The position numbers and the translations under genes are program-made. DNA of 64,000 nt from Vanilla planifolia (taxonomy: Eukaryota; Streptophyta; Magnoliopsida; Asparagales; Orchidaceae), in assembly GCA_023846275.1 (NCBI GenBank), contig JAIUJO010000071.1, forward strand, positions 2,149,846 through 2,213,845, given 5' to 3'. Under the pieces are notes generated by a model. It made no database searches. It had not been told where the DNA came from and saw only the letters and a list, made by a program, of their open reading frames with translations. Positions 37,417 through 52,500 of the stretch are shown here, in pieces; position 1 is the first letter of the stretch, and the number at the start of each line of letters is the position of its first letter.

Positions 37417-40400
37417 ATCAATATTTAATTTGATAGAGCTAAGAAAAAATTCAAATGATTTTTTTATTTTGTCTCAATTTGACGTAAATTATAGTTTTAA
37501 CAAATTACTAAATCAAATAAAATTAAATAAAAATAGATTATTATTTTAATATAAAGTAAATATATATATTTATATTTATATGTATATATTCAAGAAAAAA
37601 ATTATATAATTCAAAGAAACGTAATATATCAAAATTTGGAGGACGTTAAGATCACATGAGAGGATAATTGCATTTTCATTGGAGTATAACATTGTTAGAG
37701 AAAACATTTTAAGAAAAATTATATAAAGTGTTTGGAAAATTTTCATTTTAACTTAATATAGAGATCGTGTATAACATCCTTGAATGATAAATAATATATG
37801 AATCAAAATATCTCATAGAGTGTGCTAAACTCATAGAAATTAAAATATTTTAAAGACAAAAATAAATATTCAATTAAGTAGATCTCGTTAAGATGCTTTC
37901 ACTAATATTTATTTTACCTTAATTGAACCTTGTTTGGAATTAATATGAATTTAAAAAACAAGTAAGCTTAAATATTGTTAAATTATTATTTTAATATAAT
38001 GAAATATATTTTTTCAGTTAAAAAGATATAAATTGAAGAAATCAAATATAGCCAAGTCAAAGAGATGTAAAGGCCACATAAGAGAAGATTTAGGGTTACA
38101 TAATAATAAAATAAAATTAATTTTGAAACTTTAAAGAAATGAGATAAATTACAAAGGAAAATTGTATTCCAAGATACTAAAGAGTTCAAGCATAATGTTC
38201 TTGATCATCAAATTTGGTATGAATCTAAATATCTTGCAAGGTGTGTTAGAAAAATAAGAAACTAAAATTTTAAAATATATAGTCTAAACTTTAATTTTAT
38301 TGAGTTGATCTAAATTAGCCAAACAAAGTTTGATTCAGCTTGGTTGAACCTTATTTGGAATTACTCTTAGTTACAAAATTAAATAGGAATAAACAATTTT
38401 AAATTTTAATTTTAATTTAACTTAAATATATAAAAAAATCTAAAATAACGGAAATTCAAGAAAAATATTTTAACTAAATTAAAGGGATGATAAGTTCATA
38501 GAATTGGAGAATTCCATTTTAATAACAATAAAACCAAATCAAATTGAAAACTTTATAAAAATGAGATATGTTTTATGAAAACATGCCTTCCAAGATACCT
38601 AGAAGATCAAATGTAACTTTCTCAATAATAAAATCAAGTATAAATTAAATGCCTAACAAGCCATAAAAATATTTAAAATGTAATATTCAAACATATAAAT
38701 TTTTCTTAATTGTGTATAGCTCATTGAGATGTTTCCAACATTTTTTTGATCTCATCGAACCTCATTAGAATTTTTGCAAACAATTGAAATAAATAAGAAT
38801 ACGTGATAATAAAGTATTATTTTAATATTTAGTAAATATAAATTGAAGCTAAACTTAGACAAATATTTGAAAAAAATTAGATAAATAGTACAAGAAATTT
38901 TAATTCCAAGATACTAAAGAGATTAAGTGCAAAAAGTTGGATAGTAAATTAAATTATGAGTTGAAATGTCTTATAAAGCTTGACATAATATAGAAAATAA
39001 AATATTTAAAATATCAAATTGATATTTTATTATATAGAGGTGGTTCAGAGGAGTCAAAAGATGTTTGTTTTGTCTTTATTGAACCATGTCTAAACTTATT
39101 TCAAATTACAAAAGTAAATAATAATAACTAATAATCTATTATTATTTCAACATCAAGGAAATATGTGTCAACATATGAAAGAGACATAAAGAGCACAAGG
39201 AGGTTCAGAGTTACATATTGACATAAAAACTTTAAATTAAAAAAAATTAAGAAATGAGCAAAATTGTATAACAAGGTTGCATTAAACGATTTCAAAGAGA
39301 TCAATCATAACACCTACAATTATGAAATTTTGTACGATTCAAATGTCCCATAATGGATGCAAAAAGCCATAAAAAACAAAGTTTTTAAAATATTAAAATG
39401 AATATTTAAATGGATATGGCTCAATGTGAAGAGTCCAATGATGCTTACTTTGTCTCAATTGCCCTCATTTGAATTTATTACAAATTGTAAAATAAAATTA
39501 TATAAATAAAAAAAATATTACTATATCAATATTAAGTAAGTATATATTGAACCGAAAGTGATATAAATTAAAATATTATGTTATGATCATTTCAAAGAGG
39601 TTTGGTCATCAACCTTAAAGAGGATCAGAGTTTCGCAGTTATATAACCAAATCTAAGTAAAACATTTGAACAAATGTGTAAAATTATACATAAAGTTTGA
39701 ATTCCAAGATACTAAGTAGATTGATTGTAAAATTATCTATTATCAAATCAAATGTGAATCCAAATGTTTTGAAATGAGTGCTAAAACACTAAAAATAAAA
39801 TATTTTAAAATTTAAATAATAAATATTTAATTCCATTGACATTTGTTTAGATTTCCTAAGAATTACTAAATTAAATATGTAATAATAATAATAAATTGTC
39901 TTTTTAATATTAACTTTATATATATAATGAATGTAGGATGATATGGATGCAAAAAATGTAATATAAAAAATTCAAAGCGATGTTCAAGTTACATGAGAAG
40001 AATTAGAGTTTCACTATAATATATCTAAATCAAAGCCAAAGAATGCAAAAAAAGGAGAACTTTTACTAAAACTTTGCATTAAAAAATGCTAAGGTGTTCA
40101 AGTGTGATATCATGTATCATCAAATTAGATATAAATGAAAACTTCACTATAACTTATAAAAACCTATAAAAGCTCTACAATCTTAAATATGTAAAATAAA
40201 AAAATAAATTTTTAATTGGATAAAACTTGATGATATGAGTGTAAGGACTACATTTTCTTGACTAGAACATGTTTAGAATTAATTTAAATAATAAAATGAA
40301 AGAAGCATACATAATAATAAGTTATAAATTTAATTTTAATAAAAATATATAATAAAAATAAAATGAGAAAAATTGAAGAAATACAATATAACTTAATCAA

Positions 40401-43400
40401 GGTAATGTAAATATCAGACGAGGGGAGACTTAAAGTGACATTGTAACATGACCAATTCAAAGTGAAAATGTTTCAAAATTAGATAAATTAAATGGGAACA
40501 TTGCATTCAAAGGTATTAAAGATATTAATCGTAGCATCTTTGATCACTAAATTAGGTATGAATCAAAATCTTTCTTAAGGAATTAATAAACCCTATAAAA
40601 TAAAATTTTTACATTAAAAAATTAAAAATTAATTGGATAGAGTTCACTGAGATGTGTCATATAAGACATTTATTTTGTCTCAATTAAACCTCATTTGAAG
40701 TTACAACAAATTAAAAAATTAAATAAGCACAAAAAAAAATATATCATTTTTTAAATATTAGTTAAATATATATTAAAGCATAAATCGATTAAACTAAAGA
40801 ATTTAATATATGTAAATCCAATTAATGAAAAGATCTTATAAGAAGAGATTTAGAGTTATAGGTAATTAAACTAAATAAAAGAAAAAAATTAAGGTGGTAT
40901 AAATTTTATAAAAAATTTGCATCTAAGATATTGTGAAATGCAAGTAAAATATCCTCAATCATTAAATAAGGTATGAATTAAAATTTCTCATAAGGTGTGC
41001 GAAAATGTTAAATAAAAATATTTAAAAATATAAATATTAATATTTAGTTTATAGAGCTCATCAAGATGGTACAATGATGTTGGTTTCATTTGCATGAACC
41101 ATCTTTTAGAATTAATAAAAATTACAAAATTTAATAAGCATAAATAGTCTTTAAATTATTACTTTAATATTAAGTAAATATATGCACTAAATCTATTATT
41201 TGATAAATTGAAGCATTTTAATATAGCTAAATTTAAGCAATGCAAATATTACACTTGAAGAGAAAAATAGTTTTATAATAACAGAGTAATATTGGAGTGA
41301 CAAACTTGAAGAAAACTAGATAAGCGGTACGAGAAAGTTGCATTGAAAAATACTAAAGAGATTAAGTATAACATATTCGATAATCCAATCATGTATGAAT
41401 TTTAAATGTGTGATATAAGTAAGAAGCTTATAGAGGATATAATATTTATAAAAATACAAATTAATATAATATTTGAAATGTGTCAACAATATTCTAATAA
41501 TGTTTTTTGTATTGATTACACCCAATTAAGAGCAACCATAAATTTAAAAAACTAAAAAAGCATAAATAACAATAAATATATTCCTTAATATTAATGAAAT
41601 ATATACAAAGGTAGAAATGAAAAAATGAATCATTGTAATGTAACCAAATAAAAGTAATGTAAAAGAAACATGAGAGAAGAATTAGTGCTTCATAGTAATA
41701 TAATAAACTTGAAGCAAAATTTATGAAGAAATGAGAAAACTTTTAATAGAAAGTTGCAATTCGATAATAAGAAAATCGAGTGTAACATTCTTAATTATCA
41801 AATTAAGTAAAATTGTGACATTTCATAAACAATGTAAACATTTAAAAAATATCAAAAATTAAAAAAATGAATATTTAATTATATAACATATATAGAGATC
41901 AGTCCATTGATGTTTTTTGGTCTTAATTGGAGCTCATTTGGAATTAAGATGAATTACCAAAATAAACAAGAATAAATTATAATAAATTATTATTTTATTT
42001 GTAAGTAAATACATATTATGTGTAAAATGTAATAAACTTAAATAACTTAATATGGAGAAATAAAAGTGACCTAAGGTTCACATATATAATATTTACAGTT
42101 TCATGATAATATAATCTAATCATAGAAAAAAATAAAAAATAGGATAAAGTATATTAAAAAAGTTATATTTAAGAATAGCAAGACGGTCAACCACCATATT
42201 TGTAATCTCAAATCATAAACAAATAAAAATATCAAAAAACAAATGCTCAAATCAAAGAAAGTAAAAAAAATTTAAAGATATAAAAATAAATATTTAATTG
42301 AATAGAGCTTATTATGAAAAGTCCAACAACTTACGTTTCATCCCTACCACACCTTATTTGGAATAAATTTCAATTAAAATATTAAATTTGTATAAGTAAA
42401 AATAACTAATTTGTTTAATGTTAAGTAAATATATATTACATTTGATATAAGTTAAATTGAATGTTTGCAATATGATCGAGACAAAGTGATATAAATGTCA
42501 CATATTTGGAGAATAAGATGTCATAGTAACATAACCGTGTTTAAGTAAATCATTTTAACGAGATAACTATACTAAAAAGATGCACTAAAAGAAGTTAAAG
42601 AGATTTAGTGTAACATCATTGATAATTAGATTAGGTACAAATCAAACAGTTTCATAAAGCTTGTCATAACTTTGGAATGTAAAATATTTTCAAATAAAAA
42701 TAATTATATTTGATTTAATTGGCATTGGTAAAATGAGTCATACGATAGCTTTTTCTCAATTGGATCTCATTTGGAATTCATTTGAATTACAAAAAGAATT
42801 TGTTATAAATAATAATAAATTTTGAATGTAACCTCAAGCAAATAAGTATTAAAGCTGAAATATTATTAATTTAAGTAATGTAATATAATGAAATCATGAT
42901 GGTGCATGTATCACATGAGGAGATTTTTAGTAACTTTGTAATATAAACAAATTCACACAAAATTTGAAAAAAAAGAATTTTAAGGGTTGGTTGTATTCCA
43001 AGAAACTAAGGATATCGACAATAACACCCTTGATTTTCAATTCAATTATGAGTCAAATAATATCTAAACTCATTCAAAATAATATAAAATGAAATGTTAA
43101 AATGTATAATGATTAATATTTAGCTAGATAGAGTAAGTCCTGGAAAGTCCACCAATGCTTCTTTTGTTTTGATTAAATCTCAATTGCTATATTGAAAATG
43201 AAAGTAAAAACATTGATACAATAAGATAAATTATATGGGAAAGTTTTATTCCAAGCTTCTAAGGAGATCAAGTGGAATACCCATGATCATCAAAAAAGGC
43301 AGGAATTAAAATTACTCGTAAAGCATGCTAAAACTCAAGAAAAAATAATAATGTATAAATGAATATTTAATAGATTGAGCTTGTTGAGGTAAGACCAACA

Positions 43401-44987
43401 AAATTTGTCTCCATTAAATGTCATTTTGAATTACAACAAATTATAAAACTAAATAAGCATAAAAATAATAAATTAATACTTTCTTATTAAGAGAGTATAT
43501 TTATTAAAGTTGAAGTATGAAAAATTATAGTAATCTAATATAACAAGTATGAAAAATTTTTCACAATAAGATGACCTAATCAAAATGAAAAATTTGAAAA
43601 AGATGAGATAAATTATATGAGAAAGTACATTCAATGAACAAGGAGATTGAGCATAACAACATCGTTCAAGAAATTATGTACAAATCAAAATATGTCAAAA
43701 TGTGTTCCAAACTCTATGAAAATAAAAGATTTAGAAATATATAAATGAATATTTAATTCTACAGAGCTAATCATAACGAGTCCAATGACATCTATCTTGT
43801 CTTTAAATGAACCCATTCAAAATAATTATAAACTAACAAAAAAGATATGCATATGTAATAAACAAATTCCATCAAGTCAAAGTGATGTAAAGGTCAAATT
43901 AGAGGAGATTTAGAGTAAAACACTAACATAAACAATGTAAAGAAAAAATTTGAATTAATGACATAAATTATTTGAAAAGTTTTATTACTAGATACTAATT
44001 AGATCTAGCATAACATTCTCCATCATCAAATCAAGTACAATTGAAATATGTCATTAAGTGCACCAAATCTTTAAAAAATGAAAGATTCGAAAATATAAAA
44101 ATTAATATTTAACTAAAAGAGATCATTACTATAAGTTCTTTTCCATTCATAAACTATACCAAATCTCTAAAAAATGAAATATTTGAAAAATATAAAAAAT
44201 AAATATTTAACTAATAGAGCTCATTAAGGCAAGTCCAATAACTATTGTTTCTTCATCATTGAACCTCAATTAGAATTACCAAAAATTACATGAGAAAATA
44301 AGCTTGAAAATGAGTAAATTGTTATTTTATTTTTAAGTAAATATACCTTAAAGTTAAAATGAGAAAAATTAAATTAATGTAATTGTCCCACAAGAAGAGT
44401 TTAACATTGGATAATAAAATAATAAAACAAACGAAAATAATCTAATGAATAAGCAAAATTGTTTAAGGAAGATGCATTCCGAGATGGCAACATGATCAAG
44501 TGTAGCATCTTCACCTATCAAATTAGGTAAGAATTGTAATGCGACAAGAGGCACGATGAAGCAAAAAACTTAAGTACTTAAAAACATTAAAACTTTTAAT
44601 TAATTCAATAGGTCATGGAGATGAGTCTAATGATGTCTATTAGATTTCAATTTGACCTAAATTGAATTATTGTTAGTTATCAAAGTTAAAAAAAATGAAA
44701 AATAAAATATTTTTAATATAATATTTAGTAAATTATAATTAAGGTATGAGTGAGCTAAATTGAATCGATGAAATATATCCCAATGAAAGTGATGTAAAAA
44801 GCACATGAAGTAAGATTTTGATTTACATATCGATATAACTAATCAAAGTCAAAATTTTCATTAAATGAGTTAGATTTTATGAGAAACTTTCATACCAAGG
44901 AATAAGGAGATTGAGTGTACTATCCTTTATTGTCAATTCATGTACAAATAAAAATATCTAGTAAAGCATACCAAAGAAAACTAACAA

Positions 44988-47269
44988 AATTAATATTTAT
45001 CTTTATTTCTATTTACTTTCGTTTGTAATACATAGTAATTCAAGAGAAGGTTGGATCAATATAAAACCAACATCATTTGATCAAACTTAATAAGCTCTAT
45101 CCAACTAAATATTATATTTTATATTTCTAAATATTTTATTTTTTTAAAGTTTTTCAAGCTTTGTGAGTCATTAGATTTGTACCTCATTTCATGATTAAAT
45201 ATGTTACACTCCATCTCGAAAGTGTCTTGGAATCCAACCTTTTTGTACATTTATCTCACTTTTGCAAATGTTTTACTTTGACTTTGTTGTATTAATATGA
45301 ATTTCTAATTCTCCTCCCATTAGAACTTTATAATATTTTTTTTTTCTCTTATTATATTACATCAATTTAACTGAATTAACTTTTATTTTGTATATTGCTT
45401 GGTTCTAATTTAATATTTTTTTATTACATTTGTCTATTTACTTTTCTAATTTATAGTTTTTCCAAACAAAGGGTGATTGATAGAATTTAATATTTATTTC
45501 TATATTTTGAAAATATGCTATTTTCTAAGTTTTTAGAACCATTTATAACATATTTAAATTCATTTTCGATGTAATGATCGAGATGTTACTAACAATCTTC
45601 TTAGTATTTTGGAATTTAACTTTAATGTACAATTTATCCTATTTTTACAAATCATTCAAATTGATTTGGTTACATTACTATGAAACACTAATTTTGTTTT
45701 CGTTTGAAAATTACATCATTTTAATTTTTTTAAATTACAATGATTCAATTTATCTTATTTTTTATTTACTATATATCTATTTAATTTTTTAAAATTATAA
45801 ATTATGTTTTATGTTGATTTATATTGGTAATTTGTAGTAGTCTAAAATGAGGTCCAATGGAGCCAAACAAATATATTTGTACTCATTTTGATGAGTACAT
45901 CTAATTAACTGTTCTTTTTTATATTTATAAATTATTGATTTCTTGCTCATTTGCATAATAATGAGAGCTTTTGATTCATACTTGATTTAATGAATGAGGA
46001 TGTTACAATCTATCTTCATAATATCTTGGAATGTAACATTATCTTGCAATTTATCTCAATTCATTACATTTCTTTTATTTATTTGTTTTTTCTACGTTAC
46101 TTTAAATCTTGTCTAACACAAACTTTTTAATACTTTGATTTGGCTATAGTATAATACTCCAATTTATATTAATTAAACTTTCATATATATATATTTACTT
46201 TACATAATATTTTTTTTATAATTTATACCTATTTAATTTTTTTAATTAATTAGATTTCAATATTAGGTTTGTCCAGATAGATAAGATATTGTTAGTCTCT
46301 CCTTGATTAGTTTATCGAATCAAATATTCATTTGTTTTTTTAAAATTTTATTTTCAAGGTTTTGCCTATTTTTATGATATTCTGATTAATACTTTATTTG
46401 GCACTCAAGGATGTTATACTTGATCTCTATGGATTTTTCGAATACAACTTTCTTGCATAGTTTAACTTATTTCTGCAAATTATTCACTTTGATTTTGTTG
46501 CAATACTAAGAAATCTTAATTTTTCTCTCATGTAACTTTTATTATTATTTATGTGGTTTTCATTAGTAATTATCCTTAATTCTAAATGAGGTTTGATGGA
46601 AGTGGAACTGGCATCATTAAACTCATTTTGATGGTCTCTATCATGTTTAATATTTATTTTTATTTGTTTAAATATTTTATTTTCAAGAGTTTTAGTAGGG
46701 GACATTTTCATTTGTACACTTTTTTAAAATTGGCAATTTTATAGTTGAACTCCACAATATTTAGGAAGATAGCATCTCACATAATTTGTGCCATTCTTTC
46801 AAAACTTTTACTTTTTGGTTATATTGTTGTTAAACTCTAATTCTCCTCTTTTATGGCCCATCCAATAATTGTAATTGGTTATCTTATATTACTTTAATTT
46901 AAATCTTTTTTATTTTAATATATTATCAATTTATGTTCCAATAATAATTTATTATGATTTAGTTTTCTTTATACTTGCAATTAAGAGTATTTTGAAAACG
47001 ATTTGTTGAAGATAAGAAAATATTGTTGGACTAGTCTCAAGGAGTTTTGTGTAAATAAATATTTATTTTATATATTTTTTAAAATATTTTATTCTAAATT
47101 ATTTCAGTATTCTTTGCATTGATTTTGATTTGCACCTCATTTGACCACTAAGGTTCTACAACTTTCTTATGCAATTTATATAATTTCTTAAAGGCTTTTG
47201 CTTTAATTTTATTATATTGCTATGTAGTCATAACCTCCTTGAGTGTGGTCATTACATCGTTGAATTAGC
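44988..47269 (-). repeat. Inverted satellite block, unit 2 copy
   Basis: This is the counterpart of 26971-29255, 18,017 bp further on. It has the same switch points and the same internal motifs. No gene is visible. Confidence 0.85.
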
Positions 47270-49508
47270 AGCACATCAAAATTAAAGAAAAATATTTGTA
47301 GAAATGACATAAATTGTAAGGTAAAGTAGTATTCCAAAATATTAAGAAAAACTGAGTGTAACAATATTAATCATCAAATCAAGTAAAAATTAAAATCCCT
47401 CATTAAGTTGGCCAAAACTTTAGACATTAAATGTTTAGTAATACAAAAACAAATATGTCTCATGCAGCTCGTTGAGAAAATCTAATCACATTAGTTTAAT
47501 CTCAATTAATCCTAGTTTAGAATAAATAATATTAAATTAATATTTTAATATTAAGTAAATATATATTAAAGATGATATTAAAAAACTTAATATGTTATAA
47601 TATTTCCAATCAAAGTGATATAAGAGTCACATGAGCAAAGATTTAGGTTGACATAGTAATATAATAAAATTGGACCAAAAAACATTGAAAAATGGAGATA
47701 AATTCAATGAGAAACCTCCATTCCATGATAATATGGTAATCGAGGTAAAATCCTTGATCATTAAATCACCCAAGAATTAAAATATATAACCAAATGTGCC
47801 AAAGTACATGAAATAAAAGAGAAAAATGAAAATAATTTCTTTATGGGATATAGCTTGTTATGATAGGTCCAACCGTATTTGTTTTCATTTTTATGGACTC
47901 ATTTTACATTAAAGTGAATTTCCAAAGTAAAAATTTCATAAATAATTAAAAAATATTGTTTTAAAATTATGAAAGAATATGTTAAAGTTTAAATAAGTAT
48001 AAGCAAGAAATAATGTAATATAAAAAAAATATAAATGACATAAATGTAACATAAGAGGTAATTCTAAGTTTTTTGGAATGCAAGTAAATAAAGAACATTT
48101 GAAGAAATTTAATAAATTGTATGTGATTGTTGAAGTACAAGATGCTAAGTACATTGCATGTAACATCCTCAAAGATCTAATCAAGTATAAATCAAAATAA
48201 CTCATAATGTGTGTTAATATGCAAGAAATTAAAATATTTGAAAATTAAAAAGTTAATATTCAATTTGTTAGGGATCATCAAGACCAGTTAAACAACAATT
48301 GTTTCATCTAGATTACACCATATTTTGAATTATTATGAAATATATAATATATTATTTTACAATATTAAGTAAATATATATTAAAAGTGAAATATGATAAA
48401 TTAAGGCAATGTAATATCATAAAATCAATGAGATGTTTTGGTGACTTTAGAGCAATTTACAATTTCCTAGAAATATAACAAAATAAGAACAAACAATTAA
48501 ATAAAAGAGATGAATTATACGAGAATGTGTCACTCCAAGATACTAAGGAGTTTGAGTGTAAAATCCTCGATCATCAATTAAAGTTCAAATTGAAATTTCT
48601 TATAAAGGGTGCAATAAACACAAGAAAGTAAAATTTTTAAAAGTAATAATGAATATTTAATTGGATAGATCTTATGGAGGTGAGTCCAATAGCATTTCTT
48701 TCATACAAAAATATTTTTAAACAATACGTAAATTTATATTAAATTTAAAATAAGATAAATTGAAGAAATAAAATTTATCCAATTTAAAATGTTGTAAAGG
48801 TTGCATTAGTAAAAATTGGGTTACTAGATAATATAATCAAATCAAAGTGAAATTTTATAAGACATAGAGTGTAACAACATTAATAATCAAATTAATTAAA
48901 AATCAAAATAATTTAAAAATCTACCAAACTTTACAACCAAAATATGTGAAATACAAAAATTAATATAAAAATGAATATTTTAAAATATCTAATGGTGTGT
49001 ATTCTGTCTAAATTAGACCTCGTTTGAAACTGATATAAATTATGCAAAACAATAAACACAAATAAAAGAAATCATTTATTTTTATATTAAATAAAAATTC
49101 ATTAAAGCTAAAATTAATTAAATTGAACACTTATAATATAACTAAATAAAAATTAAGAGAATGTCACATGTGATGAGATGTAGGGCTACATAGTAACTTA
49201 ACAAAATAGAAATAAATAATTTTAAAAAGTTAGATAAACCATATGCAAAAGTTGCATTTCACAATAATAAAGTGATCAAATATAACATTGTTGATCATTA
49301 AATAATGTATGAATTAAAATATCACATAAACATTTCTAATACCATAAAAAATAAAATAATTAAAAATATAAAAGTGATTATTTAATTATATTTAGCCTAT
49401 CAACACGAATCCAATGATGTTTGTTTTGTCTGTATTGAACCTCAATTGAAATTACTACAATTGCCAAGTTATGTAATCATAAAAAATAATAAATTATTGT
49501 TTTAAGAA

Positions 49509-49563
<55 letters not shown>

Positions 49564-52500
49564 CTAAAATTATATAAATTGAAAAATGTAATACAAAAAA
49601 ATAAAAGTCATGCAAAACATTTGCTAGAGGAGAATTAGAGTTATAAAGTGAGCTAACCAAATAAAACAGAACAATTTCAAAAAGGTGAGATAAATTTAAC
49701 AATACAGTTACATTCCAAGACTCTAAGATATTAAAGGTGACATCCCCTATCACCAAAATATTTGAAAAAATAAACTTCTAAAGTAAAATAGTATGTTTCA
49801 TTAGATAGAGGTTCTTAGGACGTGTCCAACATCTCTTTCTTTTGATTTTACCTAATTTGTAATCAATGTGGATTAACAAAATAAATAAAAATAATAATAA
49901 TAATTTTTTTTATTAAATCATGCAGGTATGTATTAAAGGTGAAATGAGATAAATTAAGATAAAGAAATATAAATAAATTATGCAAATCAAAATGTCATGC
50001 GTGAGGAGATTTAGAGTTAGAATGTAGTTATCCAAATCAATGCAAAACATTTGAAGTAATATGATAACATTATGGAAAAGACGTAATCTGAGATAATAAG
50101 GAGATTTGGTGTAACATATTTTATCAACAAATTAAGTACGAATCAGATTTTTAGTTAAGGCATCCAAAAATTAAAAAAATAAAATATTTAAAAAAATAAA
50201 ATATTTAAAAAAATAAAAATGAATATTTAATGTGATGGAGCTTGTAAAGAGGAGCCTAATGGTACTTACTTCTTATAGATCAAGAATTCTCATGATTTAC
50301 TATAAATTAAAAATTTTAAAAACTTCAAGTATTAACAAATTATTATCTTATTATTAGGTGAATGTGTATTAAAACTAAAATTAGATGAATTGATGCAAAG
50401 CTATATAAGTAAATCAAAGTAAAGAAAGGGTCATATGGGAGGAGATATAAAGTTTGATATCAACATAAAAAAATTAAAAAAATTGTAAAAAAAGAGAAAA
50501 ACTATGTGAGAAAGTTGTATTAGGAGATACTAAAGAGATAAAGCGTAACATCCTTAACAATCAAATTAAGTTTGAGTAAAAATGACCCATAAAACATGTT
50601 AAAATCATAGATAAAAAGTTATTTTAAAATACTAAAACTTAAAATTTAATTATAAACATCTCATCAAGGCTAGTTTTATGATGTCTTTTCATCTCGATCA
50701 AGCGTCATTTAGAATTTTTATAAATTATACTAATAAAAAATAAAAAAAATATTAAGTTTTTATTTTAAAAAAATAAATGAATATTAAAGCTAAAATAACA
50801 TTAATTGAAGCAATATAATATAACTAAATAAGAACATTGTAAAAGTCATAAGAAAGATGATTTTCTCTCACATAGTAATGTAACAAAATAAAATTGAAAA
50901 TTTACAAAAAATTGAGATAAATTTTATAGGAAAATTATATTCCAAGATTCTAAGATCTAGTGTATCATTTTAGATCATCAAATCAAGCAGGAATCAAAAT
51001 CCATCACAAATCATATTAAAAAAAGATTATTTTTTAATTAAAAAACTAATTTTTAATTGCATATAACTCAACACAAATCCAAATTTGTTTGTTTCCACTT
51101 GATAGCACCACAATTGGTGTTAATGTTAATTAACAAAGAAGAGAAGCCTAAATAAAAATAATTTTTCAATATTAAGTGGATATATATTAAATCTTCAACA
51201 AGATAAATTGATGGAAACTAAATTTACCAAATCAAACACATAAAAAATCTTTGTGAGAGGAGAATTTTTTTTTTCATAGAATATTACAAAATCAAATTGA
51301 AAACTCTAAAAAAGTGAAAATTTGTATAGAACAATTGCATTCGAAAATACTAATGAGAATTAAATTGTTTCATAAAGTATGCAAAAACATTAAAAAAAGA
51401 AAATATTTAAAAATAGTTAAATGAATATTTTATTATATAGAGCTCGTTAAGATGATTCAAACGACATTTGTTTCATCTCAATCTCACCTCATTTAGAATT
51501 ACTACAAATTGATAAATAAAATAAAGGAAACTCACAATAATTATACTTTTAATATTAAGTAAATAGTGATATATCAAGGCTAGATGAGATATTGTTTAAA
51601 ATTAAATAGTGATATATCAAAATTAATGTAAATCATTTGAAAAAAATGAGATAAATTGTACAACAAATTCAAATTCTAAAGTACGACACTAATCAAGTAC
51701 AACATCCTCAATCCTGAAATCTAGTACGAATCAAAATTTCTCAAAAAAGATGGGAAAATCAAAACATTAAAATATTTAAAAATCAAGGAATGAATGTTTA
51801 ATTTGATAGAACTCCTCTAGATGAGGTGCTCAACAATTTTCTAATCTCGATCAGTCATAATGTTGCATTCTAAGAATTTACAAAGTAAATATGCATAAAA
51901 AAAATAAGTTATGATTTTTTGGTAAGCAAATAAATATTAAATATGACATGAGATGAATTGAAGTAATGCGATGCAACAAAATTAAATTGATGTGGCATCA
52001 CTTGATAAAAGAATTAAACTTTCATTGCAAAATTTTCATTAAATCTAAGAAATATATTTGATTAAACAAGATAAATTGTGTATGAAACATGCATTGAAAA
52101 ATATTAACAAAATTTATGGTAACATTATTGCTCATTAAATCATGATTAAATCAAAATGTCCCACAAAATGTGTTAGAAGCTTAGAAAATCAAACATATTT
52201 AAAAATATATATATATATATATATATAATCAATATTTAATTTGATAGAGCTAAGAAAAAATTCAAATGATTTTTTTATTTTGTCTCAATTTGACGTAAAT
52301 TATAGTTTTAACAAATTACTAAATCAAATAAAATTAAATAAAAATAGATTATTATTTTAATATAAAGTAAATATATATATTTATATTTATATGTATATAT
52401 TCAAGAAAAAAATTATATAATTCAAAGAAACGTAATATATCAAAATTTGGAGGACGTTAAGATCACATGAGAGGATAATTGCATTTTCATTGGAGTATAA

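Larger units (their letters stand above)
21986..40003. repeat. Large tandem unit 1 (14.8 kb plus 3.2-kb LTR)
   Basis: This is the first copy of a high-identity segment. From tagagtttcactataata at 21986 onward it matches 40004 onward nearly base for base. Left of 21986 and left of 40004 the sequences are only distantly related. The span is 18,018 bp, or 14,788 bp once the 3,230-bp LTR insertion (element plus target duplication) is subtracted. It contains about 36 satellite monomers and one inverted block (26971-29255). Confidence 0.93.
32544..44987 (+). repeat. Forward satellite array, units 1 to 2
   Basis: About 30 head-to-tail diverged monomers form this block. It crosses the unit 1/unit 2 joint at 40004 without any break in monomer phase. 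Anchors include 33350 (caagatgctaagtacat), 33748 (ccaagatactaaggagtt) and 38169 (ccaagatactaaagagtt). The forward 29256-29313 stretch left of the LTR belongs to the same block. Minus-strand frames at 33149, 34707, 37986, 41316 and 44369 are satellite readings. No genes are visible. Confidence 0.85.
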
